Assembly: GCF_029689945.1 (NCBI RefSeq)
Contig: NZ_CP121451.1
Coordinates: forward strand, 1,426,001-1,490,000
Source of the DNA: Paenibacillus amylolyticus
GTDB taxonomy: Bacteria; Bacillota; Bacilli; Paenibacillales; Paenibacillaceae
DNA: 64,000 nucleotides
Direction of reading: 5' to 3'
Below, piece by piece: positions 28,266 through 37,157 of the stretch (the first letter of the stretch is position 1; each line of letters opens with the position of its first letter). The notes beneath the pieces are model-generated. The model ran no database searches. It had not been told where the DNA came from and worked only from the letters and a program-made list of their open reading frames with translations. Both the position numbers and the translations under genes were made by a program.

Positions 28266-29264
28266 GTTGTGGTTTTTACTGATTGCCGTATTGTTTGTCG
28301 GTTTCTTCTTTTTGGAAGGTTTTGATTTTGGTGTAGGGATGTCTACAGGCATTATTGCCAAAACGGATCGTGAACGCCGCACCCTGATCAACTCGATCGG
28401 TCCGTTCTGGGATGGCAATGAAGTATGGCTGATTACAGCAGGGGGCGCCATGTTTGCTGCCTTCCCGCACTGGTATGCCACGATGTTCAGTGGTTTCTAC
28501 CTGCCGCTTGTGGTCGTGTTACTCGCCTTGATTGGTCGCGGGGTTGCCTTCGAATTCCGCAGTAAAATGAAACAGCAGCGCTGGCGCAAAACATGGGATA
28601 TCATCATTGTGGTATCCAGCGCGCTCCTTCCTTTCCTGTTCGGCGTAGTCTTTGCTACGTTCATGAAGGGTCTGCCTATTGATGGGCAGATGCAGTTGCG
28701 TGCAGGATTCTTGGATATCGTTAATCCGTACACCGTGATTGGTGGTTTGAGTGTAACGCTGCTGTGTCTGGTTCATGGATTGCTGTTTGCCTCACTACGA
28801 ACAGTGGGGAACTCCGGGAACGTGCCTTGAACACAGCGCATAAATTGATGTTGCCGCTGGCTGCGCTGCTTGCGGTGTATGCGATATTGACGTATTTCAT
28901 GACCGATGTGTTCGCCGTTCGCGGCTGGGCACTGTGGATCATGGTTGTACTTGGCGCAGTTTCGCTTGCACTTGCGGCATACTTCGTTCGTCAGAAGCGT
29001 GAAGGCTGGGCTTTTGGTATGACAGGTGCTGTGATTGCCATTGCCTTTGCCTCGGTATTTATCGGTCTGTTCCCAAGAGTCATGGTCAGTTCGTTTGGTT
29101 CTGCATTTGACCTGACCGTATACAATGCGGCATCTGGTGCGTATTCATTGAAAGTCATGACGATTGTGGCTTGCACATTGCTGCCATTTGTTCTTGGTTA
29201 TCAGATCTGGAGTTATTATATCTTCCGCAAACGTCTGAACGAGCAGCACCACCTGGAGTACTGA
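28252..29264 (+). CDS. cydB: Cytochrome bd ubiquinol oxidase subunit II (one frameshift)
   Basis: Membrane subunit paired with CydA. LSLSELWFLLIAVLFVGFFF, EGFDFGVGMSTGI, GPFWDGNEVWLITAGGAMFA and FPHWYATMFSGFYLPL are diagnostic. A single G is missing at 28806-28809; restoring it joins FASLRTVGELRERALNTAHK and yields about 337 residues. I choose TTG 28252 as start (GGATGGAGG seven bases upstream, and the N-terminus then aligns with Bacillus CydB); ATG 28237 is the alternative. The gene overlaps cydA by 14 bases. Confidence 0.93.
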
Positions 29265-29279
29265 TATGGGACGGGGCTA

Positions 29280-31184
29280 ATGAAGCTGCCGGGCATCCGG
29301 CCTGTACTCGCGCTGGCATCAGCGCTGGTACTGCTACAGGCGATGACGATCATTATGCAAGCCAAATGGCTGGCACAGGCCATCACGGCATTGTTTGAAG
29401 GTTCATCCGTAACAGAGCAGTACCCGGTACTGCTGCTGTTCCTGGCTGCTTTTGCCGCCCGCTACGCCTTATCCTTCTGGTTACAGCTCGTGACATCGCG
29501 ATATGCGGAGAGGACAGGGACCGATCTGCGCAGACAGATGGTGGAGCAGTGGTTCAGGCTTGGACCCCGCTATGCCAAGACGGAAGGAACAGGCCATCTG
29601 GTCACACTGGCACGAGAGGGAACAGCCCAATACAAGACATATCTGGAACTGTTCATTCCTCGCATGCTGGGCACAGGTTTCACACCCATCATCATTATGC
29701 TGTATGTGTTCAAGCTGGATCTGATGTCCGGGGTTATTCTGATGCTGACACTCCCGATCCTGATCGTGTTCATGATTCTGATTGGTCTTGCAACTCAGAG
29801 GAAGATAGACGGACAATTCCGATCCTACAAAGCGCTCGCGAACCATTTTGTGGATACTTTGCGGGGGCTGGAGACGCTAAAGACATTGGGCCAGAGCAAA
29901 ACACACGAAGGGTCCATTGTGCGGGTCAGTCAGCGGTATCGGAAAGCAACGATGTCTACCCTGCGCATGGCCTTTCTTTCTTCGTTTGCACTCGACTTCT
30001 TCACCATGCTGTCCGTTGCTTCCGTGGCGGTTGGTCTGGGATTACGTCTGACAGAAGGTCATATGCTGCTCGGTCCTGCGCTGACAGTACTGATTCTGGC
30101 ACCCGAATATTTTCTGCCTGTGCGTATGCTCGGCGCTGATTATCATGCCACTTTGGATGGCAAGGAAGCCGGAGCGGCCATCAATCAGGTGATCGAACGG
30201 GGGAAAGCCGCTGAACAGAAACAGAAAGAAGCCTATACCCATGTTGTTGCACATGCATTTACGGCAGAGGACGAAACCGGATCTGTATCATCAATATCTG
30301 CGGGTAACAGGAAAGCAAACGCTTCGACCATACGTGTCGTGTTGAGCGAAAATATGGCTGCCGGACACCCTAACCCTGGTTCTATTACTCCTGATCTTGA
30401 TCCTGCTTCTAATCTTGATTTGGATTCCTCGGTCTTCTCATGGAATGAGAATAGCAGATTGGCATTAACCGATGTACAGGTACGGCATGATGATGAAGGT
30501 CCTTATTCGTTAAAGGATGTTACCTTCCAGATCACAGGTCTTGGCAAAATCGGTATTATCGGCGCCAGCGGAGCAGGCAAGTCCACGTTGATTGATGTAT
30601 TGGCTGGATTTCAGCTTCCTACTTCAGGCCAGGTATTAGCCAATGGGCAGCCTGTGACACCGGATATGCTTGAATCCTGGCGAAGACAGACGGCAGCGAT
30701 CCCGCAGCATCCATATATCTTTAGTGGAAGTTTAGCCGATAACGTTCGCTTCTACATGCCAGAGGCTTCGGATGCAGAAGTAGCCAGAGCAGTTAGCGCT
30801 GCCGGATTAACCAAGCTTCTGACCTCATTATCCGGTGGCTTGCATGAACCCATTGGGGCTGGCGGCCGACAACTCAGTGGTGGGCAGGAGCAACGGGTGG
30901 CACTGGCAAGAGCTTTGCTGAGCAAACGGAACATCCTGCTGCTCGATGAACCGACAGCACATCTGGATGTGGAAACCGAGTATGAACTTAAACAGACGAT
31001 GCTGCCGCTGTTCGAAGGCAAACTTGTATTTTTGGCTACCCATCGTCTGCACTGGATGCCACATATGGATCGGATTATTGTTATGGATGGCGGCACGGTG
31101 GCAGAGACAGGAACACATCAGGAACTGCTGGCTAGGCAAGGTGTATATTATCAGATGATTCAGGCTCAGATGGAGGCGATATAA
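29280..31184 (+). CDS. cydD: Cysteine/glutathione ABC exporter subunit CydD
   Basis: 634 residues: an N-terminal exporter transmembrane domain (RPVLALASALVLLQAMTIIM, FIPRMLGTGFTPIIIMLYVF, LDFFTMLSVASVAVGLGLRL) and a C-terminal ATPase with Walker A GASGAGKSTLID near residue 430, signature RQLSGGQEQRVALA and Walker B ILLLDEPTAHLD. The LLGPALTVLILAPEYFLPVR segment is typical of CydD. A ~70-residue variable linker before the ATPase is longer than usual. CydDC exports thiol reductants needed for bd oxidase assembly. B. subtilis names the two subunits in the opposite order. Confidence 0.9.
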   Translation: MKLPGIRPVLALASALVLLQAMTIIMQAKWLAQAITALFEGSSVTEQYPVLLLFLAAFAARYALSFWLQLVTSRYAERTGTDLRRQMVEQWFRLGPRYAKTEGTGHLVTLAREGTAQYKTYLELFIPRMLGTGFTPIIIMLYVFKLDLMSGVILMLTLPILIVFMILIGLATQRKIDGQFRSYKALANHFVDTLRGLETLKTLGQSKTHEGSIVRVSQRYRKATMSTLRMAFLSSFALDFFTMLSVASVAVGLGLRLTEGHMLLGPALTVLILAPEYFLPVRMLGADYHATLDGKEAGAAINQVIERGKAAEQKQKEAYTHVVAHAFTAEDETGSVSSISAGNRKANASTIRVVLSENMAAGHPNPGSITPDLDPASNLDLDSSVFSWNENSRLALTDVQVRHDDEGPYSLKDVTFQITGLGKIGIIGASGAGKSTLIDVLAGFQLPTSGQVLANGQPVTPDMLESWRRQTAAIPQHPYIFSGSLADNVRFYMPEASDAEVARAVSAAGLTKLLTSLSGGLHEPIGAGGRQLSGGQEQRVALARALLSKRNILLLDEPTAHLDVETEYELKQTMLPLFEGKLVFLATHRLHWMPHMDRIIVMDGGTVAETGTHQELLARQGVYYQMIQAQMEAI

Positions 31185-31185
31185 C

Positions 31186-33123
31186 ATGAATTCCGGATAT
31201 GAACATATGGAGACCGTCCGTAACGGCAAAGAAAAAAATGGCTGGATTGCTCCGTATGTGGCACAGTACCGCTGGAGATTCACCGCAGTCATTGCGCTGG
31301 GCACTTGTGCTGCACTGTGTGCGGTACTGCTGCTGTTTACCTCCGGATTTCTGATCTCCAAGTCTGCGCTGCGTCCTGAAAATATTCTAATGGTATATGT
31401 GCCTATTGTGGGGGTACGTGCATTTGGGATATTCCGCGCTGTCTTTCGATATATCGAGCGATTGGCAGGACATGATGCCGTACTGCGGGTGTTGGCCGAT
31501 CAGCGTGTGAAGCTATATCGCATTCTGGAGCCGCAGGCATTGTTCCTGCGTTCTCGCATGCAGACCGGAGATGTGCTCGGAGCACTCGCCGATGATGTCG
31601 AGCGTTTGCAGGATATCTATCTGCGCACCGTCTTTCCTGCTGTTACTGCACTTGTGATGTACGGTGGGGCTGTGATCGCTTTTGGCAGTGTGGATCTGGG
31701 ATTTGCGCTGTGGATGGGTTTGTATATGTTATTTCTTGTCGTCGCACTACCTGCGATTTCCCTGAAAGTGACGTGGAAATGGCGTGTGCGGCTGAAAAAG
31801 GAAAACAGCAGGTTGTATACCCGTCTGACTGACGGTGTACTTGGACTGGGTGATTGGCTTGCAAGTGGACGAGCCGCAGAATTTGTTCAGCAGCAGGAAG
31901 AGGCGGAAGAGCAGGTCGATGCGGTTCGTCGCAAGTTGCGACGCTGGACACGTTGGCGTGATCTGTTGGCCCAGTGTGTTATTGGCCTGATGGTCGTATC
32001 GGTGACGTTGTGGGCTGGAAACGCCGCTTCTGTTGGACAATTGCCTGCCGTGATGATTGCTGCTTTTGTACTGGTATTATTTCCGCTTACGGAATCACTT
32101 CTGCCAGTAGGGGATGCTGTGGAGCATCTTCCACAGTACCGGGAATCACTGGACCGCTTGGAACAGCTGGAAGGGAAATCGGATCCTCCGGGACAGACTG
32201 GAGTGGATGATGCTGGCGGAACGGGCGACTCGATCTCAGCAATACAAAACGGCAACATGGCGGCTAGGCAGACATCGGATTCCTTGCCCGTTGTGAATGA
32301 TATCCCGGACAGAAGAATTCGTCTTCGCATCCCGCCCAAACTCAGAGCGGACATCGAAATCAATCGCGTCAGTTATCGCTATGCATCTGATGATACTTAT
32401 GCCGTACAGGATATATCCCTTCACCTGCCACAGGGCAAACGCCTAGCCATCCTTGGACGAAGCGGCGGCGGTAAATCGACCTTGCTGAAGCTGATTCAGG
32501 GGGTCTTGCTTCCGTCTGCGGGGAAAGTTCTAATCAATGATTTGCCTGTGCAGACTCTGGGCGAAAGTGTGCCTGATGTCATCGCGGTGCTGAATCAGAG
32601 TCCTCACCTGTTCGACACCACGGTAGCCAATAACTTGCGGATTGGGCGCCCACATGCAACGGATGAGGAGATTCGTCAGGTAGCTGCTCAAGTCGGTTTA
32701 TCCGGTCTGATCGAATCTTTGCCGCAGGGATATGATACGCCGATGCTGGAGACCGGTCTGCGTTTCTCCGGCGGGGAAAGACAACGTATTGCACTGGCCC
32801 GCGTACTGCTTCGGGAGACACCTGTTGTGATATTTGATGAACCAACCGTGGGGCTTGATCCCGTGACGGAGCGTGAACTGATGCGCACCATTCTGGACAG
32901 CTTGCAAGGCAAAACGATGATCTGGGTCACCCATCACCTGATTGGTGCGGAACAGATGGACGAACTTATTTTTATGGAAAATGGACAGATTGCCATGCAG
33001 GGTTCTCACGAACAACTGCTGGCTGGGGAAGAGCGATACCGCCGTCTCATTGAACTTGATCGGCCGGGATGGACAGGGCGGCAGCAACACGAACAATCGT
33101 TGCCACCGGCGGCTTCGAGATAA
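31186..33123 (+). CDS. cydC: Cysteine/glutathione ABC exporter subunit CydC
   Basis: 645 residues, forming a heterodimer with CydD. Membrane part: LGTCAALCAVLLLFTSGFLI, VYVPIVGVRAFGIFRAVFRY, IERLAGHDAVLRVLADQRVK, VFPAVTALVMYGGAVIAFGS. ATPase: Walker A GRSGGGKSTLLKLIQG near residue 425, signature FSGGERQRIALA, Walker B VVIFDEPTVGLD, switch His in VTHHLIGAEQ. The start follows the cydD stop by one base. A ~60-residue linker precedes the ATPase, as in its partner. Last gene of the operon, closed by a terminator at 33255. Confidence 0.9.
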   Translation: MNSGYEHMETVRNGKEKNGWIAPYVAQYRWRFTAVIALGTCAALCAVLLLFTSGFLISKSALRPENILMVYVPIVGVRAFGIFRAVFRYIERLAGHDAVLRVLADQRVKLYRILEPQALFLRSRMQTGDVLGALADDVERLQDIYLRTVFPAVTALVMYGGAVIAFGSVDLGFALWMGLYMLFLVVALPAISLKVTWKWRVRLKKENSRLYTRLTDGVLGLGDWLASGRAAEFVQQQEEAEEQVDAVRRKLRRWTRWRDLLAQCVIGLMVVSVTLWAGNAASVGQLPAVMIAAFVLVLFPLTESLLPVGDAVEHLPQYRESLDRLEQLEGKSDPPGQTGVDDAGGTGDSISAIQNGNMAARQTSDSLPVVNDIPDRRIRLRIPPKLRADIEINRVSYRYASDDTYAVQDISLHLPQGKRLAILGRSGGGKSTLLKLIQGVLLPSAGKVLINDLPVQTLGESVPDVIAVLNQSPHLFDTTVANNLRIGRPHATDEEIRQVAAQVGLSGLIESLPQGYDTPMLETGLRFSGGERQRIALARVLLRETPVVIFDEPTVGLDPVTERELMRTILDSLQGKTMIWVTHHLIGAEQMDELIFMENGQIAMQGSHEQLLAGEERYRRLIELDRPGWTGRQQHEQSLPPAASR

Positions 33124-33254
33124 GTAGAGCCAGTGAGTGCATGAGATCCAATAACTGCAGGTGTTTCCCAGTCCAGATGATCGAACTAAACCGATATACA
33201 TGAATTTGTATTTTAGCAAAGGATGCCTAATGAGCACCTAATCATAAGCATAAC

Positions 33255-33293
33255 AAAGAGACGAGCCAAGGCATCTTGAACTCGTCTCTTTTC
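33255..33293. terminator. Bidirectional terminator after cydC
   Basis: Perfect AGAGACGAG/CTCGTCTCT stem (33257-33265 with 33281-33289) with an inner CAAG/CTTG stem and T-rich or A-rich flanks. It serves cydC and the convergent transferase gene. Confidence 0.82.
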
Positions 33294-33325
33294 GATTCGG
33301 ATATGACCGCTTTCGTAGCGAATAC

Positions 33326-34285
33326 TTACAGCTCTACCAGCATCAGAATAATGGAGGAAAGGCACAGACAAGTGCTGACCAGATAGAGCACAGCAACAAC
33401 CTGTTTGTGATTCAATCCGGCGCGCAGCAGTCGATAATGGGCTTGACTCGCATCAGCCTGGTAGATTGCTTTACCTTGAATGAAGCGTTTGATTACGACG
33501 AAAATGTTGTCAAAGATCGGTACACCAAGAGCGAGAATCGGAATGAAGATGGACAACATGGTTGCCTGTTTGAATGCACCGTCCAGAGCGATCACCGCCA
33601 GAATGAAGCCCAGGAACGTGGCACCGGCATCACCCATAAATACCTTGGCAGGAGCTTTGTTGTACTTCAGATAACCGATGGTCACACCAACCAGAGTGAT
33701 CGACATGAGTGCGGAATCACTTTGACCTTTGGCCAGGGCTACGATGAACAAGGTAATCGCCGAGATGGCCGATAATCCGCCAGCCAGTCCGTCCATGCCG
33801 TCCGAGAAGTTGATGACGGTTGTCACCCCGAAGATCCAGAGGATCGTAAGAATGAATTGCAGCCAGATCGGAAGCATGACATATTCCGCGTTAAAGGGAT
33901 TCACGAATCCGGTGAATGCTATGCCAGAAGCAAATACAAGCACTGCTGCTGAGACCTGTACGAGCATCTTGGGCAGAGCGGGAAAATCTTTGCCTTTTGT
34001 TTTGTACCAGTCGTCCACGGTACCAATCGTTAGCAGAAGCATACCACCAGCGACCAGAGCCGCTGTTTCCCAAGTGATTTCTTTGGTCAGAGCAATGTAT
34101 GTCAGGAAAAATCCAGTAAATATCGCGTAACTCGCCGTGAGTGGGATCGGTTGCCTGTGCAGCTTACGCTCCACATCCTCCCGAGGCTTGTCCACAAAAT
34201 CGAGCCGGTGAGCCAGTCGACCAAGCGGCGGAATAAGCAAAACCACGACAGCAAAAGACACTATAAAAGCCAGTATGTATACCAT
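33326..34285 (-). CDS. Undecaprenyl-phosphate sugar-1-phosphate transferase (MraY/WecA/TagO family)
   Basis: About 319 residues and ten or so membrane segments. It links a sugar-1-phosphate, likely GlcNAc-1-P, to undecaprenyl phosphate at the cytoplasmic membrane, beginning teichoic acid or other surface polymer synthesis. Motifs: IGTVDDWYKTKGK (Asp pair), VINFSDGMDGLAGGLSAISA, KVFMGDAGATFLGF and a C-terminal SQAHYRLLRAG in place of the usual HxHHR-type loop. I prefer ATG 34285 (start MVYILAFIVSFAVVVLL); the reading frame extends to 34360 without a ribosome-binding site. Confidence 0.87.
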   Translation of the reverse strand: MVYILAFIVSFAVVVLLIPPLGRLAHRLDFVDKPREDVERKLHRQPIPLTASYAIFTGFFLTYIALTKEITWETAALVAGGMLLLTIGTVDDWYKTKGKDFPALPKMLVQVSAAVLVFASGIAFTGFVNPFNAEYVMLPIWLQFILTILWIFGVTTVINFSDGMDGLAGGLSAISAITLFIVALAKGQSDSALMSITLVGVTIGYLKYNKAPAKVFMGDAGATFLGFILAVIALDGAFKQATMLSIFIPILALGVPIFDNIFVVIKRFIQGKAIYQADASQAHYRLLRAGLNHKQVVAVLYLVSTCLCLSSIILMLVEL

Positions 34286-34403
34286 AAACTCGCTTGTTTC
34301 ACTCCCATCTACCCATTTCCCCTTATTATACGAGTTAAACGGGAAATCTGTCGATGTCATTATTGTAACCAGACGTACGCAAAGATGTGCAACAGTTCAG
34401 GTT

Positions 34404-35219
34404 TTATCGCATTTGAGGAAGATAGGAGTCGAAATAATGATTTACAGTTTCTGCATGATATCCATCATCCCCTTGCCAGGTTGCTGCAAAGATAAAATCG
34501 CCAGAACCGCCTTTGCCTTTCCTTGGTTTATCCCCGGGAACCAGTATGCCGGCTGCCGCCCAGATTTCCAGCAGGGCATCCCGTTCCTGTTTGCTGGATG
34601 GTAAGATATCCTTCCACTTTTTCTCGAGTGAACGAGCACTGTCTTTGGGGTCTTCTGTCTGAGCTGCTTCAAGCAGATTGACAAGAATAGCCTGATCTTC
34701 AGGGGTTACTTCATAGCTTGTATCGTTGTCCTGTAGCAGTAATTCCAGATCCATCAGGCAGTAGAGTAACCAGCCATGACGCACGCCGCCCCACTTGATC
34801 CGTTCAAAGTTCAGGACGTTCAGGTCGACATTGGTATATTCCTTGTCTGACTGTAGGCGCAGGAAGTTGCAATCCCCGCAGGCACTGGTGTTGGCATGAA
34901 GAGCGGGACGTTCTCCGTAGGTATGCAAAGGCATGTTCGATGTTAAAGCAAAGCTGGATAATGCGCTGCGCAAATAGACTTTTTTGGTGGACAAACTATG
35001 TAAAAAGGCCTTAACTACCCGCTCCTTGAGCGAGCCATCCTGATGCAAGTTGTATAGACGCTGAACTATCTCGTCATGCGTGATCGTGAGTGGGTCGAAC
35101 ATGACGCCTTTGCTTTTGGCATACTCAAATTCATCCCCGGAGAAGGGTGGAGAAGTTGTTTTCCAACCGCCACCTCCCCAGAACGTGCTCAACAGTATCT
35201 TCGCTGCTTTCTTGTCCAT
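34404..35219 (-). CDS. Hypothetical protein, 271 residues
   Basis: I do not recognise this family. It is a soluble protein with a Gly-rich start (LLSTFWGGGGWKTTSPPFSG), a central HANTSACGDCNFLRLQSDKE segment with a CxxC pair, a WGGVRHGWLLYCLMDLELLL helix and a C-terminal KGKGGSGDFIFAATWQGDDG. AAGGAGG stands before ATG 35219. It lies directly downstream of the ArsR gene on the same strand (gap ~80 bases) and may be under the same control. The CxxC pair could bind metal. Confidence 0.6.
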   Translation of the reverse strand: MDKKAAKILLSTFWGGGGWKTTSPPFSGDEFEYAKSKGVMFDPLTITHDEIVQRLYNLHQDGSLKERVVKAFLHSLSTKKVYLRSALSSFALTSNMPLHTYGERPALHANTSACGDCNFLRLQSDKEYTNVDLNVLNFERIKWGGVRHGWLLYCLMDLELLLQDNDTSYEVTPEDQAILVNLLEAAQTEDPKDSARSLEKKWKDILPSSKQERDALLEIWAAAGILVPGDKPRKGKGGSGDFIFAATWQGDDGYHAETVNHYFDSYLPQMR

Positions 35220-35299
35220 GTGGTTAGCCTCCTTATGGAAATTAAAATATGGAAATTAAAATTATGATGATTATATTTTTTATATCGAGCCTGCTTCAT

Positions 35300-35616
35300 T
35301 TAATGAGCGTATTCCTCGGTTGTATTCAGTATCATTTCGACGAGGCCTGGGAAACGTGCGTTAAGTTCTTCCTTTCGCAGGGAATAAAAGTGCTGTTTAC
35401 CTTCAATGCGCGGCTGGATTACACCAGCTTCACGTAAAATTTTGATGTGATGGGACAACGTGGATTTGGAAATATGGTCTACTTCGAAGGCGGAACAGTT
35501 TTCTCGCCAGAGCTGGCCAGACAGTGTGCAATTTTCATGCGAATCGGATCACCGAGTGCGTTGCAGACTGTGGTCAGCTTCAGTTCCGAAGCCATAGGTA
35601 TCGTTGGAGTTCTCAT
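35300..35616 (-). CDS. ArsR-family transcriptional repressor (one frameshift)
   Basis: About 105 residues after restoring one T (plus strand) in the run 35499-35502. Restored sequence: ELKLTTVCNALGDPIRMKIA, HCLASSGEKNCSAFEV, then the recognition helix ISKSTLSHHIKILREAGVIQ, the wing RIEGKQHFYSLRKEELNARF and the end PGLVEMILNTTEEYAH. This is the standard ArsR fold; the inducer-binding residues do not match the CxC arsenic motif, so an organic or redox signal is more likely. Start at ATG 35616 or 35595 is unresolved. It diverges from an NTF2-like gene and both have the same palindrome upstream. The break hides the gene from simple frame searches. Confidence 0.78.
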
Positions 35617-35652
35617 ATCTATGACGTTAGCATATTCGGCTTTCTCTTTCAA

Positions 35653-35672
35653 TGTTTGAAAAAATTCGAACT
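35653..35672. promoter_or_regulatory. Candidate ArsR operator, regulator side
   Basis: TGTTTGAAAAAATTCGAACT, a degenerate copy of the palindrome at 35908-35927, 37 bases before the regulator's start. Confidence 0.55.
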
Positions 35673-35864
35673 ATAGAAGTTGAACTGTAACTCTTACACT
35701 TGGTTACTCCGATTGCAGTACCATCTTTCGATCGCTCTTATCCCCAGATTTTTTGAATTCCCCTGTCCGAGGGGAAAATCCGGTGATAAATGCGAACGCT
35801 TCGCTTCTTCAGATTGGTTCTGCACTCTCCGTTTTAGTGTAGAAGTTGGTCTCAACTTAATATT
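35673..35864. repeat. MITE-like intergenic palindromic repeat, copy A
   Basis: ~190 bp element between the ArsR gene and the NTF2-like gene. It starts AGAAGTTGAACTGTAACT and ends near CTCAACTTAATAT (diverged terminal inverted repeats). The middle folds into a long hairpin (TTATCCCCAGATTTTTTGAA with GAGGGGAAAATCCGGTGATA). It aligns end to end with the reverse complement of copy C (62749-62940) and with copy B. It fills the 352-base gap together with the two operators. Confidence 0.7.
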
Positions 35865-35907
35865 TCTTGCGGGCGGTATAAGAAGTGTGTTACATTTCTT
35901 TTCAGTT

Positions 35908-35927
35908 AGTTCGAAAATATTCGAACT
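35908..35927. promoter_or_regulatory. Candidate ArsR operator, target side
   Basis: Perfect palindrome AGTTCGAAAATATTCGAACT, 41 bases before the NTF2-like gene start and matching the half sites of the copy upstream of the regulator. Confidence 0.65.
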
Positions 35928-35968
35928 GAAAAGTTGGAAATCGGCTTTTTATTCTAGGAGGAATATAA

Positions 35969-36358
35969 ATGAGTGCTACACCTACCACTACACTGTTGAA
36001 CAACTATTTCCGTTTATTTGATGCTTCACGTACAGACGAGCGCGCCATGGAAGATCTGTTGTCCCTGTTTACACCGAACGCAGAGATTGTGCTTAACGGT
36101 ACCAGCCGAACAGGATTCGATGGTTTTATGAAGGCTTTCTATGAGTACAATAAGGATGTAAAACATATGTGGGACGGGTGGGTGCAACAGCCTGACGGCA
36201 GCTACCAAACGAACTGGGCTGTATGCGGACAAGCGGCAGACGGAACGGTATATGCCAAGGCAGGCATTGATATCGCACGTGTGAATGAGGCGGGGCAAAT
36301 CGTGTACCTGGAGAATGTACAGGCCGATCAGAATGCATTCAGCAAGTATAATCAGTAA
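35969..36358 (+). CDS. NTF2-like (SnoaL/DUF4440-type) protein
   Basis: 129 residues of a cone-shaped alpha+beta fold: TTLLNNYFRLFDASRTDERA, DLLSLFTPNAEIVLNGTSRT, GFDGFMKAFYEYNKDVKHMW, YQTNWAVCGQAADGTVYAKA, GIDIARVNEAGQIVYLENVQ. Family members are small-molecule-binding or isomerase/hydrolase-like proteins, often uncharacterised. GGAGG precedes ATG 35969. The perfect palindrome upstream suggests repression by the divergent ArsR protein. Confidence 0.78.
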   Translation: MSATPTTTLLNNYFRLFDASRTDERAMEDLLSLFTPNAEIVLNGTSRTGFDGFMKAFYEYNKDVKHMWDGWVQQPDGSYQTNWAVCGQAADGTVYAKAGIDIARVNEAGQIVYLENVQADQNAFSKYNQ

Positions 36359-36431
36359 TTAAAATCTAGAGATTTCAGTTTGATGAGTGAAAATCCAGAA
36401 ATTTGAATTACTAGAAAGATAGCCACACTGG

Positions 36432-36463
36432 AGGTCCACAGTTTTCCATGCTGTGGGCTTTTT
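36432..36463 (+). terminator. Terminator after the NTF2-like gene
   Basis: Stem CCACAG/CTGTGG extended by outer pairs, then TTTTTC. The remaining 799-base gap to 37157 holds no gene: it contains the repeat cluster at 36754-36995 and a C-rich direct-repeat tract at about 37045-37125 (CTCAAACCTCCAACCCCCG). Confidence 0.8.
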
Positions 36464-36753
36464 CTGTAGCACTTTTAGTTAATTAGAAAGGCACTGAGGG
36501 TGATGGCTTCATCATTCTGATCGCACAGTTTCTACGGGGAAATGGATGCATAAACACTGTACATGAATATATGTAGCTGAGAAACTGTACATGAAAAAGA
36601 CCATCTCACATGTCATAAACATGGCGAGACGGTCCTCATGAACGTGCATAAAACGGAATCGTTAGAGTCAAATGTTGATAGTCGAATGTTACTTTGAGCT
36701 GGATGTAGCTAAAGGAGATGGTGATTCGCTGTGTGATGGCTAGGGCCTGGCAA

Positions 36754-36995
36754 TTCTAACGAACCGAGACGTGCTGCATGGAAATGTTGTTCTTTCAGTT
36801 TTAACGAATCTGAGACGCGCTATTGGAGGGTATTTCGCAAAATCAAAATTCTAACGAATCACAGGCACGTTAATGCTCAACATATTAGGTTCTAGCGTAG
36901 TTTTGCGACCATGTAAGCTGATATAAGGTGTCTCAGATTCGTTAGATTTTGAAAACATGCTAAAAGCTGCAAATAAGACGTCTACGATTCGTTAG
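36754..36995. repeat. Inverted cluster of TAACGAATCTGAGACG units, cluster 1
   Basis: Three forward units (36754-36775, 36799-36824, 36849-36874) and two inverted ones (36923-36946, 36972-36995), each ~24 bp with core TAACGAATCTGAGACG and a tail like CGCTATT. A partial inverted match (ATCGTTAGAG) occurs near 36658. The same arrangement appears at 57206-57403. Confidence 0.8.
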
Positions 36996-37157
36996 TCACT
37001 CTATGTTCAACGTTTTGACTCTCCAACGTGTAAGATTTAGGCTTTTAAGCCTCAAACCCTCAAACCTCCAACCCCCGAAACCTTAAAAGCTCCAACCCTC
37101 AAAACTTAAACCACCCAATCTCCGGTCACATTGATGCCATCCCACGTCTGCCCTATC

